From: Russula earlei | Lineage: Eukaryota; Basidiomycota; Agaricomycetes; Russulales; Russulaceae | NCBI GenBank assembly: GCA_025769875.1 | Contig: JAGFNK010000383.1 | Span: 1 to 50,999 of the forward strand | Direction of reading: 5' to 3' | Length of the DNA stretch: 50,999 nt | Part shown: positions 41,011 to 50,771 of the stretch, one piece after another | Layout of the letters: the number at the start of each line of letters is the position of its first letter | How positions within the stretch are numbered: the first letter of the stretch is position 1 | The notes under the pieces: generated by a model | Seen by the model: the letters and a program-made list of their open reading frames with translations, nothing else | Database searches by the model: none | What the model was told of the DNA's origin: nothing | Position numbers and translations under genes: made by a program

Positions 41011-41345
41011 GAGATCTTATCATCATTTCCAGATCAGAATCTCCATCCCTCTGCACATCTTCCAAACATGCTTGCATCTTCCAGTTCATATCACATCCCA
41101 TCCTTCTCTCATACCCAACAATAATATCCCTCAGATAATGCACCCTTTCCTCTGAACCATCCCATACCTTATCCTAGCACTGAGGATCAGAGCTTTTGAT
41201 CTCAGTTATATTCCATCTAGAATGATTTCTGACTGTATTTGATCACTTATTCCTATGTATATACATTGGTGATCTAATTACTATTAGATCCTTAGAATAT
41301 GTGAGATTGGTTTATTGAGTGAGTCTTGAGTGTGCAGTGTCCAAT
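41011..41345. other. 3' flank of the pogo-like relic, no gene seen
   Basis: A possible reading frame runs on to about 41,160, then AT-rich sequence follows. The right inverted repeat of the pogo-like relic is not recognised. Confidence 0.4.
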
Positions 41346-41965
41346 TGTTACAGAGTGGTTTGAGGTCCAGAAGATGCTGGAACACCTGAACTATGGACTG
41401 CACTGTTTGCATCATGCGTGCATCAGATCTTGATCGTTTATGTTTGTTGATATCACATTCGGAACGCATTGATCGTATCTTTCTGAAGATGTACTGAAGA
41501 AGCAATAAGTAGCATTTCTTCTGTCCCAGATGTTCCTGTACCGCCACATATGTTGCTTCCTTGATTAGGAAAGTACTTATGACACCAAGATTGCTACTAG
41601 GGAAGCACTTAATGCTTCCAGCACTGAGATCGTTTACATAGAAGCAACCTCACTTCTATGAGCTGCCTTTTGCTTCTATAGCACCAACCAGTACTACAGT
41701 AGCATGGACCTTATCCCTGTAGGGCTATATAAAGCCCCCAGTCTGTAGCAGTTGAGCCTTAAGCTCGACTTAGTTTGCCAATCCCAAACAGTTGACTCCT
41801 ATCCCATCTGCAGAGCCCCTCTCATCTTATTGCCACACTCAGAAGGATCTAACACTCCTTCCCCTCCATGAGTATTGCTTGCTTGACTCAAGCATATCTG
41901 CATTGGTAGGACACATTTACAGATGCGACCATTGATCTTATTTAAGGCACTTTGGAGCCTTAACA
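41346..41965 (+). mobile_element. LTR-C copy 2
   Basis: It is 620 bp, TGTTACAGAGTGG to GGAGCCTTAACA, close to copy 1 with a ~30-bp insertion. Flanks CCAAT and ACATC do not match, and the right side joins gypsy integrase sequence directly, so a recombination or deletion lies here. Confidence 0.9.
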
Positions 41966-43300
41966 ACATCCCACTCATCCCCCGACTCATCCAATCCCCC
42001 CTGAATTTCAGAAACCATTTCAAACCATAGCCATTGATTGGATTGTTGACCTCCCCATATCAGAAGGAAACAACATCATCATGACCATCACCAATCATGA
42101 CTCCACCAAGGTGGCAATATTCATACCTTGCCATAAAGACATGGGGACCCTAGAAATGGCTAAGTTATTTTTATGACATGCCTTCCCCTGGACAGGAGTC
42201 CCCTCCAAAATCATCTCCAATCATGATTCCCATTTCACATCTGACTTATTCTGAGAAGTCTCTTGAGTTCTGGGAATCAATCAGAATCTAAGCACTGCCT
42301 ATCACCCCCAGATGATGGACAGTCTGAAAGAACTAAGACCTTAGAAATGTATCTCTGCATATACACTGGAGAAAAACAGGAGGAGTGGGTACATTGGCTC
42401 CCCATAGCCCAGTATCACTTCAATGCTCATAAATCTACAACCACCAAATGGACCCCCTATGAATTACTTATCAGCTTCAACCCACAAGGATTGGGCACCC
42501 AACTAAAATCCAAGTTCCCAGGGATTCAGGAATGACTCCAAGCCCTGAAGGACATGCAGGAATCAGCCCAAGAAGCAATGAAGAAGGCACAAGGCAGCTG
42601 GGTAAAAGAAACTAAGTTCAAGGGTTTCAAAGAAGGGCAGAAGGTCTGGTTAGAGGGTACTAACTTAAAAACCCCCCATCAGTTTCAGAAGTTCTGTCCC
42701 AAGTGGTTCGGCCCCTTTACCATCACCAAGAAAATTTCCCACATCATTTACCAACTCTGCTTACCCCCCAGTGGCTTATTCACAATGTATTCCACACTTC
42801 CCTTCTCTCCCCAGTCACTGAAACAGCCGAACATGGACCAAACTTCATGGAACCCCCACCTGACCTTCTCTCAGGAGAATATGAAGTCAAAAAAGATCAC
42901 TGCTCAACATACCCATAGGAACCGACTCCAGCACAGGGTCTGATGGAAGGGGTACTCCACAGCAGAAGACACGTGGGAACCCCTTTCAAATCTTAAAAAC
43001 ACTCAAGAAGCCATCACCATTTTTCATCTAGGACAACCCACTAAACTCCACATTATGTCTGCCACTAATTCTGATCCCGCAGAATCCCATCACTCGGGTG
43101 AAAGCCCTTTCGAACCTTAAAAATGCCCAGGATGCCATCACCACCTTTCACCTGCAACAACCCACAAAACTCCAAACCATGTCCACTACTAACTCAGACC
43201 CCACAGAGTCCCATCACTCAGACAAAAGCCTGGATGACTTGGGACATCGATTCCAGGGACTTATGATACAACAATGCACCTTACTTCCCTGAATCAATTC
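41966..43300 (+). pseudogene. pol: Ty3/gypsy integrase and duplicated chromodomain end (element II)
   Basis: The integrase starts inside the catalytic core (AIDWIVDLPISEG, with the first Asp), continues to IISNHDSHFTSDLF (second Asp context) and STAYHPQMMD, where the usual TDGQSER is damaged. QKVWLEGTNLKT and WFGPFTITKKI follow in the usual C-terminal pattern. A chromodomain appears as ENMKSKKI, then a TGA, then WKGYSTAEDTWEPLSNLKNT. Stops occur near 42,175, 42,252 and 42,262. About 124 bp of the chromodomain tail are tandemly duplicated (42,978-43,102 and 43,103-43,226). The 5' part of pol is missing at the LTR-C junction. It differs clearly from element I. Confidence 0.85.
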
Positions 43301-43886
43301 ACATAATCCCCCTTCCTATTCTGTTAATGATCCCACTATCCCTGCCCACGGACACACCATCTTTAATGTAGCCACCAGGGAACAACTCTTTTCCGGAATT
43401 CTCTCCCCTGGCGACTTCCATGGCTTTCAACTTCTCATGTTGGACCCCTGTTTTTCAGAGTTTCACCTGCCTATACAAAGGGCAGTACTTACAGATTTGG
43501 TATGGAACCATATCATACGATCAGTCTCCATAAATACCCCCACTCCTTCAGAGTGGTCAGCTTGGCATCACAAACACGCTACCTCTACCTACAATACTCC
43601 CATGTCATCTCCCACTCCTACTTCATCACCTCTACCAGTTCTCACCCCTTCCCTCACCATTAAACAAGAACCCCTCTCACTCGAAGTCATACAACACATT
43701 ATCAACCAATGTACCTTCATTGTTCCCGACGAGGCCAAACTTCAAGACCTCTCAGCTACTCTTAACCCACTTGCCATTCGCAAGGGGACCCCCTCACCTA
43801 CCCCAACTGAAGCAGACCCTACTCACCCTGGCCCCCCCTGATTTGTTTACAAACCATACACACATGTTCCCCCCTTCTATATTAAC
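43301..43886 (+). pseudogene. Extra 3' ORF of element II, first part
   Basis: After the chromodomain a new frame opens and is free of stops from about 43,295 to 43,841 (134 codons from Met at 43,437). It encodes REQLFSGILSPGDFHGFQLL, a Ser/Thr/Pro-rich linker and SLEVIQHIINQCTFIVPDEA. After a stop at 43,841 the frame gives FVYKPYTHVPPF, recalling PPPVYKPP in the extra ORF of element III. The foldback element interrupts it at 43,887; the rest is at 46,513-47,475. Confidence 0.6.
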
Positions 43887-46512
43887 ATTATTGCCGTTTT
43901 CAGCGCACTTGGCGGAGCTTGAATTCCACCCAAATCGGCGCAGAAACCCCCTCAAACATGCGGGATGAATATCTCCCTCAAAACAGCTTCAATTCTGATG
44001 AAAATTATTGTCCCTGAATCGCCTGAATGAGGGCTAGGCAGCCCCATTGTTTTCATGAGATTTGAGTGAGAATTGGTGGAGCTGGACTCAAGCCACCTCC
44101 ACATGTGTATTAGATGAATTACAACTCAAAATCATGGTCTATATGTATTATTTTTCCCTCATGTTGTACCCATGGGCTGTCTTGAGGCAGCCCCATAGTG
44201 TTTTTGACTCAAGTGTTGTGGTGTGCAACGTTGTTTCCAGTGCAATTGGAGTCGCGGCCAGCCACTCATCACCCCTCTCGCCTCTCGATTCTGACCATCC
44301 TTCTTGTTTTTCACAGACAGAGAGGAGTGGGTTGCAAAGAGGGGTCCTATTCTGAACTCTTTCTACTACAGAGTAGCTAGGGTGTTTTTATATACAGGAG
44401 AGAGGTACTAGAGATGAATGGCATGAAAATGAATCAAGACTGGTTGAGACGGTTGAGGCGGTCGTGAAAGGCTTGAGACGCGAACGCGTCTAGTGTGCCG
44501 AGGCGTGCATGGGCGCGTGCGGCGGTCGTGGCTGCTTGTGCTGCGGAAGACGCGAAGGCAGCGATCGGCGATGGCGATGACGGAAGAGGCGAGGGCGATG
44601 GGAAACGGAGGCGATGGAGATGAGGGCGGCGGTGACGAGATGGCGGCTGCGTGGTGGTGGTATTGTCTTGTGGCAGTGGCGGCGTGGTCGTCTCCATTGC
44701 AGGTGGTGGCAGCAGGCATGGACAAGGAGCGAAGGCGTAGGCGGTGAGCGTGAGTTCGTAGATAGAGACGTAGGTGGCGAGGACTCGAGAAAGAGGATGC
44801 GTGGGGCGGCTTGCGCGGGGGTGGGATCTGTCGTCTTGCGGCGGCGGTGGCGGGGTCGTCTCCACTGCAGGTGTCGGCAGCAGACGTGGGCGAGAGCGCG
44901 CGAACGGATGGGGAGGCCATGTGGGAGGCGGCATGTGGTGTGCTGTTGGCGTCCGCGACTGCTTCTCCTGTGACGGCGGCTTCTGCTCCTGTTGTGGCAT
45001 GTTGTGGCTTAGTTTGTGGCCGAGGCCTTCTTGGTCTTCTGGGGTGGTGCTGGTGGCGAGGGGTTGCGACGGTGCGGCGGTGCTGGTGTCGCGCGAAACT
45101 ACTAAAGCGGCGGCTGAGACTGAGAAGACTGAGGCTGAGACTGAGAAGGTGGCGGCGGACTGAGCTGGTGCGACGGTGGAGGCGGACGGGGCGGAGGCGA
45201 CGACTGAGGGCGACGCAGTGGCGACGGCGGCGGTGGCTGACAAGGGCGTGGCGGCGGTGGCTTGTGAGACGGTGGTGGAGACGGCGGCATGTGGCGCTAA
45301 GACGTCGGTGGCTGAGGCTGAGGCTACGGTGGCGGCTGACGAGACTAAGGCGGCTGGCAAGGCTAAGAGCGCGGTGGCAGCGGTTCACTGATCTGAAGCT
45401 GGGGCGACGGAGACGGCTGGCAAAACTAGGGGCACGGTGGCGGCGGCTGAGACTGAGAAGGCTGAGGCTGAGGGCAGGGTGGAGACGGCGGCGGCTGGCG
45501 ATGCTGGTGCTATGACAGACTGGGCTGAACTGACAAGTACGGGCGAGGCTAAGACGGAGACTGATGCGAAGTCGGCGGCTGGCACGACTGAGGCTACTGT
45601 GGCAATGGACGAGGCGACGGACGAGACTGAGGGCGACAAGACGACTGAGGGCGCGGGAGCGGATGAGACGAAGGCGGGGGTGGCAGACGAGGCTGCGAGG
45701 GCTGAAGTGGCGGGCGGCGCTAAAACGTCGGTGGGCGAGGTTGAGATGGTGGTTGTGCATGGAGCTGAGACAGTGGCCATAGCAGGCGACACTGAGGGCG
45801 CGGGAGCTGGTTGGGCTAAGACGGGGACAGTGGCGATAGGCGATGTCATGGCTGAGGCTACGGCAGCGGGGACAGACGAGGTGGCGACGATGGCGAATGC
45901 GGGCGATGCTGGGACGGCGAGGGCAGGTGGAGCCGAGGCGATGATGGCTGGCGAGTCGAGGATGGCGGCGGTGAACGAGGTGACGGGAACAGCGGACGAG
46001 GTGGGAACCGCAGGGACGATGGGCAAGGCAGGTGAGGCGGAGGCGATGGTGCACGATGTAGGGACGGAGGCTGGAGCGGGCATGGGCGCAGGGTATGTGT
46101 ATGGTCAGAATGGAGAGGTAAGAGGGGCAATGAGTGGCTGGCTGTCACTCCAATCACACTGAAAACAATGTTGCACACCACAACACTTGAGTCAAAAAAA
46201 CTATGGGGCTGCCTCAAGACAGCCCATGGGTACAACATGAAGGAAAAATAATAGATATAGACCATGATTTTGAGTTGTAATTCATCTAATACACATGTGG
46301 AGGTGGCTTGAGTCCAGCTCCACCAATTCTCACTCAAATCTCATGAAAACAATGGGGCTGCCTAGCCCTCATTCAGGCGATTCAGGGACAATAATTTTCA
46401 TATGAATTGAAGCTGTTTTGAGGGAGATATTCATCCCGCATGTTTGAGGGGGTTTCTGCGCCGATTTGGGTGGAATTCAAGCTCCGCCAAGTGTGCTGAA
46501 AACGGCAATAAT
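43887..46512 (+). mobile_element. Foldback (long inverted repeat) element, copy 2
   Basis: The 412-bp inverted repeats lie at 43,887-44,298 and 46,101-46,512, starting ATTATTGCCGTTTTCAGCGC. Total length is 2,626 bp. The interior is very GC- and CpG-rich and open on the minus strand in several frames with Ala/Pro/Ser/Thr-rich products (for example 45,385-46,083). The gag-like N-terminal part present in copy 1 is missing; the low-complexity tract joins the right inverted repeat directly. Flanking target duplications are not clear. It splits the extra ORF of element II. Confidence 0.85.
44434..46083 (-). pseudogene. Ala/Pro/Ser/Thr-rich coding remnant inside foldback copy 2
   Basis: The minus strand reads MPAPASVPTSCTIASASPAL onward (46,083-45,385, 232 codons), then a second open stretch (45,360-44,434, 308 codons), with the same order of short motifs as the tail of the 448-codon frame in copy 1 (for example ATSALAASSATPAFVSSA). 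The two stretches are in different frames, so the gene is broken. Overlapping frames of up to 548 codons on the same strand are Arg/His/Leu-rich shadows of the GC-rich DNA. It has no catalytic motif and no known function. Confidence 0.45.
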
Positions 46513-47475
46513 GGATGGCGACATCTATTACCTTACCTACGCATTGCTTTGTGGAATGACAAACCCATGCTTCTAGGAACTATGGGTCAAGGAGAACCCA
46601 CTTATGGAGAAAAGCTCATCACCCGACCCATCGTCTCTGCCCCCCACCCCTCTACCACTGCCTCTGACCTCCACCTCTTAGTTGAGGACCACCCCTTCCA
46701 TTTTGATGTCGCTCAAGCACTCAAAAACCTCCACAACCCTGGTGCCCTTGCTGATGTTTACTGCCTCTGTGTGAGTTCATTTCAGTTGAAGGTTCTAGAG
46801 GGGAAGCATGCTGCTATCCAAGGGGCCATGAGCATCCTCCAAGGGCAACTCACTGTTCAGCTCCACGAAATTCAGTCTCACACCAAAGAAACTGCCACCA
46901 TCCACAGCCACCTTCAAGCCAATAACACCTCTGTTTGAGTATGTCATCAGCTTGACAACATGATGACCAATGGGGTCTCCCTTGTAGCACAGGGCCATTC
47001 TACTCACTGGCAGGGAGCTATGACAAGATCAAAGAATCAGAAAAGTCACCCACTCTTTCCTCCCCCCCATTGCCCACTTGTCCTCCTCTCTCATTGACCC
47101 CTCCTCTTGAATACCTTCCTCATGTCATCGATCAGTCCCAAAATGATGCCCCTTAGGATCACCCTCCCACTTCCCACAAATGTTTTCTGACGACGCTAGC
47201 ACCCCTTACACCCCTCTCACACCTGCACATATGACCAAAGCACAATGCCATCAGCTCCAGAAATGACAACATGTCTGCAAACATTGCAACACTAAGGGTC
47301 ACTGGAACAAGGACTGTAACAGACCTCACACCAACTGTAGCAGACAGACAGACCGTATCCTCAGGAGGACCCACCAGAGTTACATAGGGTTCTGCCCCAG
47401 AACAACAGGGTCTCAGAGCGCATGGTTAGAAGTCGAAGGTGATGAGCTCCATGAGTCAGGCCCTGAGACCAATTA
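46513..47475 (+). pseudogene. Extra 3' ORF of element II, second part with zinc knuckle
   Basis: Coding resumes after the foldback element (HLLPYLRIALWNDKPMLLGT) and is open to 46,938 (164 codons from 46,444, whose first part is foldback). It encodes a helical stretch QLTVQLHEIQSHTKETATIH. After a TGA, further frames lead to QHVCKHCNTKGHWNKDC, a CCHC knuckle (47,276-47,317), then more Cys residues (PHTNCSRQ). The end is TAG at about 47,475. The knuckle plus trailing Cys residues match the layout of the element III ORF. It lies between the chromodomain and the 3' LTR. Confidence 0.6.
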
Positions 47476-47490
47476 GTTTGGAGAACTAAG

Positions 47491-47506
47491 CATGAGGGGG
47501 GCATGA
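47491..47506 (+). promoter_or_regulatory. Polypurine tract before LTR-F copy 3
   Basis: CATGAGGGGGGCATGA directly precedes TGTCATGATTTACC, the LTR start. It shows that the extra ORF belongs to an LTR-F element. Confidence 0.7.
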
Positions 47507-47988
47507 TGTCATGATTTACCTCCTTGTTGGTTCATCACTAACCTCTTCTGTTATTGTCCTCTTCTGTCACCCTCGTCCCTTTGGCTATCATTTCATCCCT
47601 TGATGTTGATTGACAGCTGTCACTTTACCTCCTTGTATTTCACTTGTCATTTGATCTCCTTTTGCTATTGGTTCACCTTTTATCTATTGTTCCACATATA
47701 GTACTGTACAGCCTCACTACATACAGTATTTAAGTGCCTGTAGAAGCTGGGGAATGCCCCAAGCTTAGCTTTGTCCCTTTTCCTGTCACATCCCTTGCCC
47801 TGTATACTCTCTCAATCACAACTTACTTGTGCTGGCTTACATCTTGCTTGACCTGAGCACACCTCAATGAACCCTTGTGTTCCTCTTCCTCCTCTGCCTT
47901 TCTCTCATCATCCTCCTCTTCTGTGAAACCAGGAGATCAACTCTGTCTACAGACTGAGTCATTGTCTGACTCAGCCTTGAGATGCTAA
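47507..47988 (+). mobile_element. LTR-F copy 3, 3' LTR of element II, interrupted
   Basis: It matches copies at 16,330 and 36,731 from TGTCATGATTTACC to GATGCTAA, then breaks where an LTR-B is inserted. The remaining ~130 bp lie beyond the window or are lost. TGAGTCA (47,955) and TGACTCA (47,967) are kept. Confidence 0.9.
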
Positions 47989-48263
47989 TGTCATGAACCA
48001 TTTCCCGGAGAGGGCCCTTGAAGGACCCTTCCTTATGAGAGGAAACCCAGCCTCTATGGTGTCACCCTGTTCACATGGACAAAAGGGGTGAGTAGAGGTG
48101 TCCCACAATATCGTGTGCACATCATCGCATGAGCAATTCTTGGCACAATCAACATACAGCAAGCCCCACTTAATGGCAACCCTTTTAGCAATAAAGGACA
48201 GTATTATAGCCTCCTTAAGGACCCTTTAGGATGACTAGAAGTGCCCTATGATAGGCACTAACA
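47989..48263 (+). mobile_element. LTR-B fragment inside LTR-F, 5' 275 bp
   Basis: It starts TGTCATGAACC and stops at GGCACTAACA, directly before the copia LTR-I. The rest may lie beyond the window on the far side of the copia element, or this may be a short LTR variant, since the fragment at 15,754 stops at the same base. Confidence 0.85.
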
Positions 48264-48264
48264 C

Positions 48265-48649
48265 TGTTGCGCAGCATAAAGCACAGCTAACAGGCCAAGC
48301 AACCCACCTTAGAGGTTGTGCTAATGCTCAAGTGATATTGGGGTGTAGAGCGATATGTATACTCGTCTACATGTATAGTATTTATACCTCTATGACCCAG
48401 GGCTGTTCCTAAGTCCAAAAGAGGTGACTACAGGTGTCCACTATATCATGCATTGAGTGATGTGTGATGTGGAAACATTCTAGATGCAGCATAAGGCTGC
48501 ATCTTGTGATAGATAGCGTAGTATGCATAACCCTATTGCCATAAGTGCATATACTAAAGTTCTGTCTAACACGTAACATCTATGAGCGGATCTTAAACCT
48601 TGTATGAAGGTCTTCGCCTTCTTTGATCCATTCGGGTTCCAGTTCAACA
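48265..48649 (-). mobile_element. LTR-I, 3' LTR of a minus-strand copia element
   Basis: On the minus strand it runs TGTTGAACTGGAACCC to GCGCAACA (385 bp), right after a purine tract TAGCAAGGGGGAG (48,650-48,662) and the pol stop. TATAAATAC lies near 48,385 on the minus strand. Confidence 0.82.
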
Positions 48650-48698
48650 CTCCCCCTTGCTAAGTGCATCAGTAGATGCTGTGAGCATTTTCCCACAT

Positions 48699-49758
48699 TC
48701 AGGGGTAGAACATTAGTCCTAGTTGCTCCCTGAATTTGAGGAACTTGACACAACCAAGGTTCTTGGTGAACATGTCGGCTGGGTTGTTAGCCCCTTCAAT
48801 AAAGAATAGCTCCACCTGTTTGTTTTGTATGACTTCACAAATGAAGTGATAGCGCAAGTCAATATGTTTGATGCGCTTTTCTTGCACAGGGTTGGAGGCT
48901 AGGAATATTGAGCCTTGGTTATCACTGAACAGTGGGATGGGAGCAAGATTGATGCCAAGTTCTGTTAGTAAGGATTTAATCCAAACTAACTGTCTGCTCG
49001 TGTCAGAGAGCAACATATACTCAGCTTCAGTGGGAGGAGGAGCGCGACTGTTTTCTGCACTCATGAGTTCCACGAAAATATTGCTCTGGCCAGGTTCACC
49101 ATATAGCCTGTAGTAGACTTCCAATTTGTCGGATCAGAAGCCCAGTCAGAGTCAGCATATGCCATTAGGCCGCCATTAGATGGTCCATCATAGACCAAGG
49201 CATAATTGGCGGTTCCCAAGAGGTATCGGCAAATATAGTATGCACGATTTAAATGATCCTCTGAGGGATTGGCAGCGTGTTGCGACAACTTTGTGACAGC
49301 AAAGGCTATGTCTGGACGCGTTCCAAGCATTATGTATAGGAGTGATCCTATAACTTGCTGGAATTTTGACCGCAAGGCTGGGTCAGCAGCGGAAGTGTTG
49401 GGAGAGGGGTGATAGCCCTCTGGTAGCGGAGTAGGAGCAGGGTTTGCATTAAGCAAGTCAAAATGCTGCAGCACTTTCTTAAGATATTCAGTCTGGTCCA
49501 GATGTATCTGGCCAGACTTGCGTTGAATGCACATGCGTAGAAATTCTTGGGCATCGCCCAGATTTTGACATTCCCAGAGCTTCATGAAGTGCTCCTTTGT
49601 TTTATTGATTTGTTTTTTGTCTGCTCCAAAGAAGAGCACATCATCAACATAGACGATGGCTATGATGCTCTTGTCTTTACTAACAAAGAGCCCAGAGTCA
49701 GACATAAGGCGAATAAGGCCGAGCGAGGCCATGGACTTGTCAAGGGCTTTCCACCATG
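48699..49758 (-). pseudogene. pol: copia reverse transcriptase and RNase H (LTR-I element)
   Basis: From 49,758 on the minus strand the product runs WWKALDKSMASLGL, then IAIVYVDDVLFFG (the YVDD RT active site), IGSLLYIMLGTRPDIAFAV, and the RNase H motif AYADSDWASDPTNWKSTTGY. A TGA near 49,062 and a frameshift near 49,030-49,050 (in a CTCCTCCTCCC run) break the frame. It goes on as TEAEYMLLSDTSRQLVW, LFSDNQGSIFLASNP and HIDLRYHFI to a stop at 48,699. The catalytic residues seen are kept, so this copy is fairly young. The upstream part of the gene is cut off by LTR-B copy 7. Confidence 0.92.
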
Positions 49759-50451
49759 TGTCAAGACTCACTGTTGAACTATCCAGTTCAAGAGCGAGGG
49801 ATAAGCTCAAAGACGAGTCGATAGACGTCCAAGACCGTGTGGGCAAGGAGTAGAGTCCAGAGTAGCAACAAATACCAGAGAGGTATTGTTACTGTGAGAG
49901 TAGAACAATCATGCAGGGAAGAGGCCAGGATAGTCACAAGGGATGGTCCTTAAGGGAGTATCCCAGGGATGGAGAGTGCCGTAAACAAATGGACAGTCTG
50001 AAGACTGTCCGCTACTTTATTGAGCGCTTATATACTACAAGAGAACTGCTAAATAGGGAACAAGTCATAACCTTGTTATCAAGCACAATGGAGTGATGAG
50101 TAAGAAGTCGGAGGACGCTTACTGAGCATGCTCAGTCATGCTCAGTAAGCTGCTGAGTAAGAAAGCTTCTCTTGATGAGTAAGAGCTTCCATTGTCCACG
50201 TGTTCACTGCTTTAGTACATGTGCGAGCACCCGATTCATTTCCTGTTAGTTAGTTTAGGGCCGGTCATTTGAGGACTTGTAGTTTGGTTAGGGAATAGTG
50301 TTATCTTATAAGGCCCTTATATAGTTCTATTAGGGTCCTTAGAGTCGACCCTAATACTTCTATTAAGGTCCTTAGTGTTGCCTTATAGTTCATTCTACAG
50401 TTATTAGAGTTGGTCTAATAACACATTGTAGGGCCTTTGATACTAGGTTAG
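49759..50451 (-). mobile_element. LTR-B copy 7, interrupted by a copia element
   Basis: On the minus strand it lacks its 5' ~270 bp, because LTR-H begins at 50,452 within it. Its 3' end (GAGTCTTGACA) is at 49,759. It lies inside the LTR-I copia pol gene. The rest is expected beyond the right edge of the window. Confidence 0.93.
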
Positions 50452-50698
50452 TGTTGGACGTGCAGCCACCCGGTGGCATGTGTACGGACAAAGCTGGACC
50501 GTACGTGTAAATATTTGAATTAGTTGTCGTTCATTTTTTCCCTCAGTTTTTCACACACAAGACTGAGGTCAGTACCACACTCTCTTACTTCTTTTCTAGA
50601 ACTAATACTGTACATAGCAAAGCTTCCTTTAGGTTAGATCACTAACTAATACAGTCTTTCACACACAAGACTGAGCAAAGCTTCCTTTAGCTTCAACA
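50452..50698 (+). mobile_element. LTR-H, 5' LTR of a copia element
   Basis: It is 247 bp, TGTTGGACGTG to GCTTCAACA, inserted in LTR-B copy 7 (expected duplication GTTAG). It holds a repeated block (TTCACACACAAGACTGAG and CAAAGCTTCCTTTAG, each twice), the same layout as in LTR-G. Confidence 0.85.
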
Positions 50699-50714
50699 GA
50701 TTATGAGACCTGAC
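50699..50714 (+). promoter_or_regulatory. Primer-binding site matching a tRNA-Met anticodon arm (LTR-H element)
   Basis: GATTATGAGACCTGAC follows the LTR directly. Its complement holds CTCATAA, the anticodon loop of a tRNA-Met with stem bases on both sides. Confidence 0.55.
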
Positions 50715-50771
50715 AGCTACTAATTACATCAACATCCCAAATAAAGCTATCTTTTCCCATAACAAAGCAGA

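Noticed and set aside
44408..46054. 548-codon minus-strand open frame rich in Arg, His, Leu and Ser
   Set aside because: It overlaps other long frames on the same strand in GC-rich low-complexity DNA and has no motif. The Ala/Pro/Ser/Thr frame is the one shared with foldback copy 1.
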